Both the position numbers and the translations under genes were made by a program. A stretch of DNA of 64,000 nucleotides. Source: Zopfochytrium polystomum. Lineage: Eukaryota > Chytridiomycota > Chytridiomycetes > Chytridiales > Chytridiaceae. How positions within the stretch are numbered: the first letter of the stretch is position 1; every line of letters starts with the position of its first letter. Location: positions 1 to 64,000 of the forward strand of contig JAIVFJ010000246.1 in the NCBI GenBank assembly GCA_025765615.1. Reading direction: 5' to 3'. Under the pieces are notes generated by a model, which saw nothing but the letters and a program-made list of their open reading frames with translations, had not been told where the DNA came from and did no database searches. Positions 1 through 11,012 of this stretch are shown in pieces.

Positions 1-589
1 GGCGGAGGCGGCGGTGGGTGGAAGCTTGAGGTCCTCCTTGTGGCCGTGGTCATGGTCGCTAACCGCGGGGCCGTTACCCATGGCCGAGGTTTCGAGAATT
101 TGCGTGATGAAAGCGGCAATAAGGCCAAAAAGACCAACGTAGGCGGTGCCATAGTTTTCCCAGCCTCCACTAAGGCAGGGGTTGCCAAACTGGGAGAAAG
201 CGTCCGGGAGCAGGTGGATCCATGCCGTAGCTGCAATCACACCTATGCCGAATAGCTTGAAGAGCTGGAGGGCAATAGCAGTGGATGTCATCCGCCTGGC
301 GTTGCCAAGCGTGAGGGTACCGAAAATACCGCATGAGGAGACAGCCAGTACGATAAAGATGCTACCAATGTGGTAGGTCAAGTTGTAGTCACCGAGCTCG
401 GTTGCGGCGCACCCATCGGTGGTAGAATTACCGTCGCTCACAGGCCCGGATTCGCCTGGGATATAAGCATGGCGTTAGTTGCCGGTGTCTTGGTATGCCA
501 GGATGACAATGCATCATCCCACATGGGCTCGTTCACTTACCGGCAGCGTCGCGCGGGAAAAGGAAAAACGGCGCAGGCACAAAGGGCAT
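1..589 (-). CDS. ZIP-family zinc/iron transporter, 5' part (runs off the window)
   Basis: Membrane importer of zinc or iron, likely at the plasma membrane. Two exons are visible: 541-589 (16 codons plus one base) and 1-455. The intron is 456-540, with donor GTAAGT, a CTAAC branch-like motif and a CCCAG end. The 168 visible residues show a short N-terminus, an LGDYNLTYHIGS segment, TM1 (about 47-66), TM2 (about 79-103, containing AATAWIHLLPDAF) and TM3 (about 119-138). A His-rich loop then starts, HDHGHKED at about 151-158. The H-x-L-P-D-A-F motif and the His-rich cytosolic loop after TM3 are typical of fungal Zrt-like ZIP proteins. The start is the only ATG before the donor that keeps frame. 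The C-terminal half, with the metal-binding TM4 and TM5, lies outside. Family identity is secure; metal and organelle are inferred. Confidence 0.87.
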
Positions 590-764
590 TGAGGTGGGAG
601 CGTCGTGTTGTGATTGTCGGGTAGGGGGGCTGGGCGGCGGGTGGCGGGCGAGGCGGGTGAGGCAGGTGAGGCGGGTGAGGCGGGGAGGCTGGGTGGTGCT
701 TGAGGCGAAGGAAGAGGAAAGAGGATGGCTGGGCTGTGGCGAGCCCCGTGGCTGGGCGGCTGGG

Positions 765-772
765 TATTTATA
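765..772 (-). promoter_or_regulatory. TATA box of the ZIP gene
   Basis: TATAAATA on the minus strand, about 176 bases upstream of the ZIP start codon, in a GC-rich tract. It is the only good TATA match in the 5' flank. Position and orientation fit, but no transcript supports it. Confidence 0.4.
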
Positions 773-799
773 CGGGGCAAGGCGAAAAACCGACGACGA

Positions 800-1737
800 T
801 GGCGTGAGCTGCGGCCAATCAAACTTGTTTGCCGAGAAAATATTTTTTCTTTTTTGTTTGTGTGGCCGGAGACAAAATCAGGCAAAGAATCGATCGAACA
901 CGGAAAAAATTTGAACAAACGGGATGTCCATCGTAACCGATCGAATGAACTTGAAGCGTGTCAGACACCCTCATTCCCAGTGGAATGTGAACTTTGAACG
1001 ACTGACTGTAACCCTGCTCCCACCTGTCCGCCACCTCCTCGTTGCCCCTGCCCCCTGTAGGAACATCCCACATCTTCCGAGCCTCCGCCTTGTCACATTC
1101 CTTCTCCTTACCCACCTTATTTGCTTTCTCAATCTTCCTCGTGTACTTGAGAACAACTGATCGCCTATCATCCCCAGCAAATGGTGTCATGACATGCCCG
1201 CCCAAGCCGGTCACCGTAATATCAAATTTCACCTTCCCCTCTGATCGAAATGATGAAACAGTGTTCAAGTGGCTCGTGGGCATGGCAGACGAGGAGCTTG
1301 ATGTTGACGTGGGCGCAAAAGGCATTTCATGATACTTTCGCTCTGGGACAGCCGGGCGAGGGTGAGAGAGATGTACAGAGGGGACGGCGACTGGTGCGGG
1401 TCTTGCTCACAACGGCGTTTCCTTGCCATCGCTTCATAATCATCAAGATCAAAGTTTTGCATTTTCCAGAGCCAGGCTGCGCAACAGAGGGAAGGTTGTG
1501 AGCTGTACTTTAGCCAAATGGTTGTTGGGGAGCGATTGACGTTGAGGTTGTTGGTGGTGGCTTTGGGATGCTGGGGTTTTCTGTCAGAGCTGCAATCCTG
1601 ACGTGTTCTCATGTTGGGGTCGGATTTGAAAAGACACTTGAAAATGTGGAACTTGGTGCTGGATGTGGGAACAGGTTTCTTGCAACACTGTCTGTCACTG
1701 CTTCCGCTATTGATTGTGTGCGCCACTCTGAGGGAGG
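800..1737. other. Unassigned 5' flank with a weak minus-strand ORF
   Basis: Intergenic tract between the ZIP gene and a 2.2-kb mobile element. A 168-codon ORF lies at 819-1325 on the minus strand (Ser-rich start, then VKFDITVTGLGGHVMTPF, later a Lys-rich part). I recognise no family, and its end overlaps the presumed ZIP promoter. It may be a decayed exon of an older transposon. Nothing else is supportable. Confidence 0.25.
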
Positions 1738-2012
1738 TGTGAGGACGACAGGCTGTCGAGCCTGTGACCTCAAATAAATTAAGTGTATACCCACTTTTTA
1801 ACTGGTAATTGTGAGGATTACCACCCCGTCTCAACCTGCGTTTTGCTGGCAAAACGTGACTAGGCTTGGATTCCTACTCTCTTATTATTTATTGGGTTTC
1901 CATACGGCCTTTGACTGGCTCTGTATGTCTGCCTCTGAGCTCTACTATTATTACTTATTATTGGCGATGTTGCAGACAGAAAGACTCAGTCTTGATTCTA
2001 ATTGCTGATACA

Positions 2013-2078
2013 AGGTTCCCTTGCTCAGTGGTTAGAGCACTCCCTTCAATTGGGAAGGTGCCAAGTTCGAGACATGCT
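2013..2078 (+). other. tRNA-like module 1 inside the 2.2-kb element
   Basis: Contains an A-box-like TTGCTCAGTGGTTAGAGCA, an anticodon-like stem CCC/GGG around a TTCAATT loop, and a B-box-like AGTTCGAGACA. The same block is found, inverted, in the copies near 17810-17880 and 45405-45470, so it belongs to the element. Acceptor-stem pairing is poor, so it is not called a functional tRNA. Confidence 0.5.
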
Positions 2079-2789
2079 AGTTGACAGACTGGGCAGAAAT
2101 GCAAAGTCCTACTATGCCTGGCCAATGGCCCCTCACTTTTGGAAATGACTTAGGACTGAAACACTTCTGTGGGAGAAGTGCTAAGCCCAGATGGACAGAG
2201 TTAACAAGATGATGGCAGAACTAACAAGCCCTACCACCTGCTACCATGATGTAATACCTCATAAAAGGGTATGAGATCACAGGGTTTTTCTTTATCTTTT
2301 CATTGGTGATTTTTACTTATTTTTCCAATTAGTAATTTATCCTGTTTTTCCTGTTTTTCCTGTTTTCTCTTTTATTTATTCCTTGTTTCCTCTGTCTGTG
2401 TCTTTTCTTTCTTGTGTGGCTGAGAGTGACTGTCTTCCTCTTTGCACCAACCAGCTCTCTCCATCTCCTCCATCTTTCTTGGCAGCTGATGCCAAGAAAT
2501 GCTCCATGATTTTCTGAGCTGTCTTCCTTGTTTGATGGCTCAGCCCCATTGTTTGGTGACTCACTCCTCCTCTCTCTTCTTTGCTGTTTTATTTATTGTT
2601 TTGTCCTTTTGTATATGTTTTCCCCTCTTTTCCCTTCCTTCTTCCTTCACCCTGCTGATTCCAACCCTCTCCTATTTAAGCAGCTGCCCCCCATCTTGTT
2701 GACTGTGAGAACCTGTGCCTGAAGTCCCTTGCCTGCCCTTTTCTTCCTGACTGTATGTAGAGCTGGGGGTGGCAGTCCCCTGGTGTGTG

Positions 2790-2858
2790 ACAGGAGGTTG
2801 AAGTCCTCTTGGCCATGATGGCAGTGTGCTGGGTTCAAGCCCCAGTGCACCTCACCAA
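2790..2858 (+). other. tRNA-like module 2 inside the 2.2-kb element
   Basis: Holds a perfect T-arm look-alike: stem CTGGG/CCCAG around TTCAAGC, followed by a segment ending in ACCA. Counterparts lie at about 17000-17070 and 44655-44725 on the minus strand. Best read as an old tRNA-derived Pol III-type segment. Confidence 0.4.
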
Positions 2859-3928
2859 TTCTGCATGCTGTTTAGGTTGGACTGGGTAGGAGCCACTTGG
2901 TGATGGAAGGATGGAGGGTAAATCTGTGGTGGTGCCTCTAGGTTCCTGTCAATACATCTAGTCAAATCCAGGTCTCTCAAGGGGATATGAATGAGCTGTC
3001 TGGTCAGGTACTGCTGCAGGAATGGTCTCTCAGGTATGCCCCCTCCTCCCTGGTTGTTGGCTCCTGTGGCCTCTGGTGGGCCTGGTCTTCACTGGGTTCA
3101 GACCCTCTTTCTCTCAGATTAATGCCTGTGATGTCATGGTGCCACATTTGGGTGAGGGAGTGGGTGTTAACCTTCCTTGCTTCTAAGATAGGGAATTCCT
3201 CTGGCTTGGTGAAGCAGATGTCTGTGTCCTAGTAGGATGAAGTAAGAAGAGTCCCACTGTCTCCCACCCCTGTGTGCCCCCTCCTTGGATTGAGTTGGAA
3301 CTTCTCCTTGGAGTGAGACAAGTTGTGTCTGGTTCTGTTAAGTGGAAAACAGTTCTGATTTAATTCAACAGACACCTCTGCACACTAACTGTTCCTTGTG
3401 TTTGCCCTTTGTGTCCAACCCCCTCCAACTTAGGGCTTGTCTTTGACAGAGAGGGAGCCTTGCTGCATGGTGGTGGCTCCAACAGACTGGGGTCTGGCCA
3501 CTTTCCTCCCCACTCTCTTGTCTTCTTCAGTTGGATTGGAGTGCTGCACTTATTGCCGCTCCCTGGAGCTTGTTGCATCTTGTACCTCCAGCATTGTTAC
3601 CGGATTTCCCGGTCCCCTTTGGCTTTGGCTTTTGCCTCCCATTGGGCCCACTCTGTGTCATGAACCAGAGAACCCTGCACATTCTTTGCTAGTGTGCCAC
3701 CTTTTCACAGTTGCCTTTGGTCTGAGTGTGAGAGTCTTCTCTTTGTGTGTAGTAAGAGAGTTTCTTTGTGTTTCTTGGGCTTCTTAAGACTCCAAATACA
3801 TTGTCCTGTCTAGTGACCCCTAGACATCTCCTTTTTGCCCTTTTTCACTCTTCAGGATTGGTATTTAGGTCATTGCTCTATTTGCCACCCATAGCCCAGG
3901 GTGAGGATTTAGAGAGCACAGTCTCACA

Positions 3929-4338
3929 GAGGGATGTAATGGGTCAAAAGGAAAATCCACCTGAACCAATTAGGCCAATCAAATGCAAATTTTTGTACTC
4001 ATGACTGTTTTGGTATCGCTTCCTGGTTTCTGTGTTCTTGATCTTTCTTCTTCTTTTTGCGTAGTTTGAGCTCTTTTTCCGCCAACAGATTATGCAAAAC
4101 AGAGAACTCGACCGACAGTGGTACAAAAAACACACTCAGATACCAAAAACAATAGGCAATGCCAAAATTTCCCTTGGCCTTGATTAATCGGTTGAGGCTG
4201 TCTTTGGCATCAGCGAACATTTTTGGTATTCATCCCTGCTTTTGGTATCCGTGGGCTCAGCCACACCGCTGAGGGACAGTGGTGTGCAGAGGACAAACAG
4301 ATGTAAAATTTTTTCTTCTCGATTGTGTTCTCTAATAA
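3929..4338. other. Unassigned tract
   Basis: AT-rich sequence between the 2.2-kb element and the transposase relic. I see no credible ORF, RNA or repeat. Confidence 0.4.
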
Positions 4339-5075
4339 ATGGCTTTCCCCCTCCAGGCAAAGCATCAATTATGGGCCTTTCACCATTTGAAGGTGTACCC
4401 CACGGAGATTGTTGGTGCAAAGGCAATGAAAACGTCGCCACCAACGTACCGCCTGTGGGTTAACACCGTCGTAACAGAACTTTCTACTCTTGATGTGGTG
4501 GGTTTCCTGATTTGTGTCACCATATGTGTTTGCTCACAAAAATACTTGTAACTGAAGATTCACTTCGGCGCTCGATGGAATAACTGGAATGTGCGTGAGC
4601 TGTCGATGTATGTGGATGGAATTGACTTCCACATTACAGAGAGAGATCCTCAGGACCCAGACGACTTCTCACACAAACTCAATCACGCTGGCATGCGATA
4701 CCTGATTGGAACTGACATTGTCACTTGCACCATCGTTTACACAAGCCCCGGCTTTCTGTGTGGTACCAACCCTGACATTACCATCGCCTGAAACAATCTT
4801 ATTCCGCTTTTGGAGGACAGCAAGAAGATCTGCGCCGATCTTGGGTTTTGGGGAAGTGCATCGATTATCACTGCGCTGCAGCAAGCAACCACCCCACAGC
4901 AAAGGGCCATGCAGCAATTGATCAAACAGATCGGGGTTCACCACGAATGCCTCAATTAGCGAATTTGGGACTTTCATGTCCTCTCTCATAAATTCCGCCA
5001 CCACCGCAGTCGGCATTCCCTTTACGCGCATGCAGTTTTCCGATTGACGCAAAGCAAACTTCGCTGCGAGCTGTT
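4339..5075 (+). pseudogene. IS5/PIF-Harbinger-type DDE transposase relic
   Basis: Decayed plus-strand reading frame with stops. The part near 4561-4791 reads WNVRELSMYVDGIDFHI, then SHKLNHAGMRYLIG, then SPGFLCGTNPDITIA. This matches the DDE superfamily 4 layout: first catalytic Asp in a DGxDFxI motif, then SHK, GxRY and xPxxxGxxxDxTI. Further on, KICADLGFWGS and VLSHKFRHHRSRH resemble the block around the second Asp and the C-terminal FRH motif. Stop codons near 4789-4791 and 4957-4959 and frame drift show it is dead. No inverted repeats were found. Family by motif only. Confidence 0.55.
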
Positions 5076-5296
5076 GGAGGACATTGCTGGTGACTTGCGT
5101 CAGCAGCTGTTCCAGGGGTGAACAGAAAATTTCGGTGGCATAAGCAGTCTGCAAGAAATACAAAAATAACAACCAATTTTCGTTTCTTTTTATTTTTTTG
5201 GTATTTTCTCTTCTTTTGGTACCTCCCAGCCGACGACGGTTGGAGCCAGCAGTAGCGGCAGGTGGAAGACGGTTGACGGAGAGTCAGGTCTGCAAT

Positions 5297-5550
5297 AAAC
5301 TTTTTCTTCTTCTTTACTCATACTGAATAATTGCATGGGGACATATTCCAACACTCCCCCCTGCACGTGCGCCCTTCCTAAACTTAGAGAAAAATCCTCC
5401 AAGGTAAGAAACTGGGGAAGAGAGCGTAAAGTCCTGCTCAGATGAAAGACCCAAACCAATTGGCTGATCTGGGAAAACTGTGGTTGGGAAATTTTCTTCT
5501 TCTTTACTCATACTGAATAATTGTGTGATGGCACATTCCAACACTTTCCA
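5297..5550. repeat. Two-copy direct repeat, about 190 bp apart
   Basis: A ~58-bp unit (TTCTTCTTCTTTACTCATAC, then TGAATAATTG and later CATTCCAACACT) occurs at about 5300-5357 and again at about 5490-5547. Possibly the two ends of a short lost element or a local duplication. Confidence 0.5.
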
Positions 5551-5559
5551 AGGAAAAAT

Positions 5560-6850
5560 GATCCGTCAATAATTAATTTATTGCGTGTTGCTTTTCTCGT
5601 ACCCTTCCGCGTTCCAGTCACCGTCACTTTTCGGGCGAGTCCGGCAACGGAGGTGGCGGGCCGGCCAGGTGCGAGCCGCCGCTTGTCAGATGTGAGACTG
5701 ACTGACGCCTTGTTGCTGCTGTTGTTCATGTGAGACGAGCCCAGGTTGGCGCTCATCCCGTTCTTGTCACCGTCGCCGCACACACATGCCAGAATTTTTC
5801 GGCACCCTTAAAAGATGTTGTTTTGTTATTCTAGTTTGTTTTTGGTGGGATTGGGCCAGTTGTCAATGCAACACTTGCGCCAAGGAATGAGGGACGCTTA
5901 CATCAAGGGTAATGGTTGCCATCAGGGCGTCCATTGGGAATATTACGTCTTTGCCCAACGATTAAAAAACTCCTCAAAGCCAACTTTAAGGATTTACCAG
6001 GATCCTGTTCCGCCAAACAAGCAATAGCATTCTGACAGTTTTGATCAAGTGTTAATATACCATTGGTTCAGACAAAGTCAGGTGACCTGGAGCTGCTCTC
6101 AGCTGGCCCAGTTCAACATTTCTCTGGACCCATTGAGTGTGATTCTAATCACATTGTCCTCGCCAGCAAAGCCTAGGAAAGCAAAGCTAGAATCACCGCC
6201 GTCTTAACCTAACTCTTTTTGTTGGATTCAGATTAGGCCTTTCGGCTTACCCAACTTAGTGTAAGTTGCATCAGTCGCAGCGACGAGGCAGCCATCGGCA
6301 TAGGAAGCTGACTTCCTAGGCTCAAATCTCAACAGCGCACCTGCCTCAAGATGATCAGAGAGTGGATATTGAAGAAGGAGACAATCAAATTTATTCTTTT
6401 CTCTGATGGAAAGATGCTTCATTCACCATCAACAATGACGTTTCTTGGCATTTCCACCCACTGCCGATTGGCACCGCTGAGGAGAGACTGTGTGCCAAAT
6501 TTCGGACCGAAAATCGAAGTTTTGGTGGTGTTGTGCTTGAGGGAGTAGTGGAGAACAAATGGAAACGAACTTGGAGCAGAAACACGCAAATGCAGCTGTG
6601 TAGGCGCGTCCCTTGATCCCTCCCCAGCGTCGAAGCGATGTCTTGCAAAGTTGAAGAAGTGTTTTCCGACTTGGGAGGCCAATCGAATTCCATAGAGAAG
6701 ACGTAGAGAGCCCTGTATAGCTTGTTGGAAAGAGGACACTAAGAGCTTTCGAAATGCACTATTGCACACCTGGATTAAATGACAAAGTCAATCCGGAGAG
6801 GGCGCCAAACATTTTTGGCCTCCCCAACGAGAAGGTCTCTGGAGAAGGTC
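5560..6850. other. Unassigned tract, probably transposon-derived
   Basis: Only short ORFs of fewer than 120 codons on either strand, none recognisable. The right end (about 6780-6939) continues as the segment that follows LTR-B, so at least that part is internal retrotransposon sequence. Confidence 0.35.
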
Positions 6851-6939
6851 TCTAGAGATGAGCTAGGCTGATTCTGTTTGTTGAAGTTGGTAGAGATTGT
6901 TGCTCTGAGCTAGAATCTGTGGTTGATGCAGTCATGATG

Positions 6940-7355
6940 TGTAAACAGTCTACCCTGAGTGAGTAGTGGAAGGAGTGAATGAAGTGGAGATGTGTGTTTG
7001 TGGGTGGTCCTTCTCCCCAACTAGGAGAGAATGAGAAAAAAACTCTGTCATGAATTATTGATACAGTAATGATGATATTCACACTATAACAGTTGCTAGG
7101 TGAGCGTGACTGGCACAGGGTAAAAGCCTCTCCTAAATTATCTGCTCGAGAAGAGTAGGAGGAAAACTGTTGACACCGGGTTTCCCTTCCACTTAATACT
7201 TGGATTATTTGTCAACAGTGCAAGCCAGCGCCCAGGTCTGCATTGGTGGTGGCTCACTCTCCCCATGGGCATTGTTGGAACGATAACTGACAGTCAAAAT
7301 CGGTTCTGGTCCGTCCTTGTGCCTCTTGCTGCTCACCAGTCAGTTCCACCTAGCA
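6940..7355 (-). mobile_element. LTR-B copy with adjoining internal fragment
   Basis: LTR-B in sense orientation starts TGTTAGGYGGAACTGACTGG and ends CTGTTTACA (TG...CA). Here it is on the minus strand with its first bases mutated. Beyond its 3' end (6939 downward) comes a leader with a small ORF, MTASTTDSSSEQQS, repeated after the LTR-B at 23999-24409. This suggests a 5' LTR plus the start of the internal region. No target duplication is visible. Confidence 0.65.
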
Positions 7356-8422
7356 CCAGGGTTCGCACAGGTCTCGAATCCCCAATCCGCTTGACGACAA
7401 CAGTTTTTCACAAATTCCTCCATATGCCCTGCGCACTCTTTGCAGCAGCGTCCACGAGCGGGTTCTCGAGGTAATCTAAGCCGGAGATTCTTCAGCAGCA
7501 ATGTAGCAAGCGAATGGACGGGCTTGCGTCTGTAGATCGGCCGCAGCAACCTGGGTGGGCGGTTGGGGGGTGCAACCGTTGGCTGGAGGGACTTGTGGCG
7601 CAGCAGGTCCCGCGGGCGGCATATCCCTGGAAAGGCAGCGCGCACCGGGGCATCCCGCGAACCCCAGCGGATCTCGCTGTTGTGAGGTTTTCGGCAGGCG
7701 GGCGTGCGTTGTGTCGAAGCTGCCGGGAAAGCCCCCAGGGGCGGTCGCGGGCCGGCGTTGGCGCTTGCGGGCGTGTCGCGAAAGTGTCACCGCTTTTGGG
7801 ATTGCTTTTTTTTTTTTTTGATTTTTTTTTGTCAGGTTTGGTCCCATAATCCAATATTTTCATAGCTGATGCCATAGCTGATCCGGGAATCTCCCCAAGA
7901 ATTTTACGAATGGATGTGGGCTTGTGTGATGGAAGGTTGCTGATGGCATATCTCTTTTCACAGAGGCGATCGAGGTCAAGAAACGGCGGTAGAAGGAGAG
8001 GAACGACGAAACGAGCGAGAGAAAAAATGAGGGGAGCGGGGACACCAAAAAAAAAAAAAAAAAAACGACGTGGCAAATCTGAGATACAAAGGGGTTTGAG
8101 CGGCGGCGAGTCGACGGTTCGACGGGCGGGGGTAAAAGTACTGAAACGGGAACGCTGGGAGGTCAAAAATACAAAGGAGAAACTGAGTGAGAGTGGACTA
8201 CACCGAAGGGACGAGAAACAAAGGGAAGGAAAAAGAATTGAGACGCAACGATGGCGCTTGCTCACGGCGGACGCCCATGAACGAACACAAGAGAGAAGCA
8301 GAGGTCGAGGCATACGTGTGGGCACAGAGGCGGAGCAGCGGGAAAAAAGGGAGCATGGTCACTTAAACAAGAGCTTCAACCGCAAGAAATCGTCGTGACC
8401 CGTTCGTAACCCCGACCCGCAT
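7356..8422. other. GC-rich 3' flank of the acyl-CoA synthetase gene, unassigned
   Basis: Contains T-runs at 7807-7830 and an A-run at 8047-8065. Overlapping open frames on the minus strand include one ending CCKECAGHMEEFVKNCC..CAN just before the LTR-B insertion, and another starting MASAMKILDYGTKPDKKK near 7875. Either could be an exon of a small gene. I cannot join them convincingly. Confidence 0.3.
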
Positions 8423-10391
8423 TCACTGGCTTGCTACCCACTTCTTCAAGTCCTTCTTGTTGACTTTGCCCATAGCGTTGCGGGGCATCTCCTTGACGAA
8501 CCAGTAGACGGACGGCGTCTGGTACCCCGCCAGCCGAGACTTGAGGAACACCTTGATCTCGGCCTCGCGCGCCTTCTTCGCGTCGCTGCCCTTGGCGGGC
8601 GGCTCTCCTTGGCCCATTACCAGGACCGCCACGACGCGCTCGCCGTAAACGTCGTCAGGCATGCCGACGACAGCCGCGTCGGTAATCTCCGGGTGAGCCA
8701 GCAGCTCGCGCTCAATGTCCAGCGCCGAAAGCTTGAACCCGCCGCTCTTGATGATGTCGACCGACGCGCGGCCCATGATCTGGTAGCTCAGCATCCCCGG
8801 CTCGGCGCCCTCGCCCTCCGCCACCGTCAGCGCCGCAATGTCGCCGGTCCGGAACCACCCGTCGGCGTCGAGCACCTCGGCCGTCGCGTCCGGTCGGTTC
8901 CAGTACTCGCGGAATATCTGCGGCCCGCGCACCCACACCTCGCCGGGGACCCCGAGGCTCCCCTCCGGCACGGGCTGCCCCGTCTCGGCGTCAACCAGCC
9001 GCACCTCGACGCCCGGGAACGGCACGCCGACCTTGCCCTTCTCGCGCGGCCCGCCGTAGCGGTTGCCGATCGCCATGCCGACCTCGGTCATGCCGTACCG
9101 CTCCAGGAGCGCGTGTCCTGACAGCTCGCGCCACGAGTCGAATAGCGGCGTCGGCAGCGCCGCCGAGCCCGACACCATCAGACGGAACTGCTTGCACGCC
9201 GCCGTCAGCGCGCGCGCTGCGTCGGCGTCGGAAGCTGCGGTGGCTTGGTAGTGCTGCGACAGCTTGGCGTAAATGGTAGGCACGGCCATAAAGAGGGTTA
9301 GGCCGTGGGTTGCGGGCTCCGCCGAACCGCGCAGGATGCGCTTCCAGGTCCACGCCGGGTCAAACTTTTCGGGGGCCATCTCGATGGTGGCGCCGGCGGC
9401 GACGGCGCACGTAAGCACGTTGACGATGCCGTGGATGTGGTGCAGTGGGAGAAGGAGCAAGATGCGGTCGTCCTGCGTCCAGCGCCAAGCCTGATGCAAC
9501 GAGTCGACCTGTGCCTCGATGTTGGCGAAGGTTGTCAAAACGCCTTTCGGCTTGCCCGTGGTGCCGCTGGATTTTTTTTTGGATGAGTGTTCCGTAAACG
9601 AACAAAGTGAGGGGGAAAAACACAATCGTCTGTCTGTCTCCTCCCATTCCCCACGCACTTCCCACCTGGTGTAGATGATGAGCGCGCCACCGCTCTTGTC
9701 GATCGCTTCAGTCTCGACCTTGACGAGCGGGGCGGCGGCGGCGTCGGCGGCATCCTGTCCTTCCCCGTCAGCGTCGAAGCTGTCGGCGCACACCCAGCGG
9801 ATGCCGGCGACGAGGGGCGCGACGCGGGGATCGGTCTTCGTCTCCTCGATGCGCGCTTTGAAAGAAGAGTGGAACAGCACCGTGGTGGGCGCCGCGTCCG
9901 ACAGCACGTGAGCCAGCTCGTGGGGCGGGTGCGTCGTACACAGAGGCACCGCGATCGCGCGTCGCGACCACGTGGACCACTGCGCGACGACGTATGTGTG
10001 CGCACGGGGGTACAGGAAGGCGACGCGGTCGCCGGGTTTGCTGCGCGTGTTTTGGGTGGGGTGTGGGTTTGTGTGGGTTTGTGTGGGTTCGTGTGCGTTC
10101 GTGTGTGAACAAAATAGCAGTGAGGCGGTGGCCCCCAAAACAAACAAAACCCCCGCTTTCCACTTACACTGAGTCCAAGTACGACTCTCGGCACAGCGCG
10201 ACCTTGCGGAGCAGCGAGCCGTACGTCACGGACGTGCCGTCGGCATCGACGATGGCGGGGTGCGCCTGTCGCGCGGCAGAGTTCTTAAAGATGGAAAAGT
10301 CCGGCAGGGCCAGCGTTTGCGGCGTCGCTGCCGTGGAGAGCGAGGCGGCGGCGACGGCGGCCGATGCGGATGCGGATGGAGATGCGAGCAT
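8423..10391 (-). CDS. ACSF3-type malonyl/acyl-CoA synthetase (AMP-binding enzyme)
   Basis: Activates a carboxylic acid (malonate or methylmalonate in the ACSF3 family) to its CoA thioester via an acyl-adenylate. Exons 10168-10391, 9666-10040 and 8423-9566 give 580 residues. Motifs in order: VKPGDRVAFLYP, the P-loop-like YTSGTTGKPKG (about 198-208, split by the second intron), LPLHHIHGIVN, the acyl-binding block ERYGMTEVGMA (about 350), GWFRTGD, and IMGRASVDIIKSGGFKLSALDIE (hinge and A8). The C-terminal lysine lies in NAMGKVNKKDLKKW. The chosen Met (MLASPSAS) opens an Ala/Ser-rich leader that could target mitochondria. The frame stays open much further upstream through a GA/CT tract, so the start is uncertain. 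Introns are 127 and 99 nt; the 99-nt one has a GTGGGA donor, no stop and a length divisible by three. Substrate is inferred. Confidence 0.87.
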
Positions 10392-10566
10392 GGAGCGCGA
10401 TCTGGGCGGTTGGAGATGGGTTGTGGCGGCGGCGGTCAAGGTGTGGTGGGCAAGGGAGGAGGGCTGGGTAAGATGGGTGGGGTGGCGCAGAGCAGCAAGG
10501 GTGGTTGTTGCGAGGAGTGCGCGATTGAGGGAGGCCGACGGCAAGGGGCGAGGGAGAAGGAGGAAG

Positions 10567-11012
10567 GACGGCGAGGCGCGGGCGCGGGAGGCAGTAGTAG
10601 CAGTAGTAGTAGGCAGTAGTGGCAGCAGTAGCGACGGCGGTAGCAGCGGCGCGAGAAGCGGAGGAGTACGAGGAGAAGGTTGTTGTTGTTGTTGTGGCGG
10701 CGGCGGTGGGTGACGCGGATGGTGAAAAAGGACCGGGCACGACTGCAAATACTGCTGTTGGTGCAGTTGGTGCTGTTGTTGGTGGTGTTGGTCGGGCACG
10801 GAGGAGGCGGCAGCGGCTCGGCATTTTTTTTTTTCTTTTTTTTTTTCTTTTTCTTCTTCTGTGTTTGTTTGTTTGTTGAATTTTTGCAAAGAGACTTTTT
10901 TTTTTCTTTCTTTTTTTTCTTTTTTGCTGTTTTTTGTTTTTCTCTTACTCTCTTTCTCTCTCTCTCTCTCTCGTCTCTCTCCTCTCTCCTCTCTCTCTCT
11001 CTCTCTCCTTTT
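10567..11012. repeat. Polypyrimidine and simple-repeat tract upstream of the synthetase
   Basis: T-runs, TTTTTC runs and a (CT)n block at 10940-11010, with (AGT)n and (GTT)n patches at 10590-10760. Read on the gene's strand this is GA/A-rich and lies in the 5' leader or promoter. It creates a long artefactual Lys/Glu/Gln-rich open frame. Confidence 0.7.

Larger units (their letters stand above)
1738..3928 (+). mobile_element. 2.2-kb TG...CA element, copy 1 (intact ends, 4-bp TSD)
   Basis: First of three near full-length copies. It begins TGTGAGGACGACAGG and ends CAGTCTCACA, giving a 6-bp inverted end TGTGAG/CTCACA. It is flanked by GAGG on both sides (1734-1737 and 3929-3932). There is no long ORF. 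The first 30 bases hold a perfect hairpin (ACAGGCT/AGCCTGT). Two tRNA-like modules lie inside. Its two ends do not resemble each other, so it has no LTR pair. It could be an unusually long solo LTR or a non-autonomous element mobilised by an integrase-type enzyme. TGTNR ends with 4-bp duplications are also reported for Ginger-type DNA transposons. Confidence 0.8.

Noticed and set aside
2013..2078. Functional tRNA gene
   Set aside because: A/B boxes are present but acceptor-stem pairing is poor, and the block is repeated within a mobile element.
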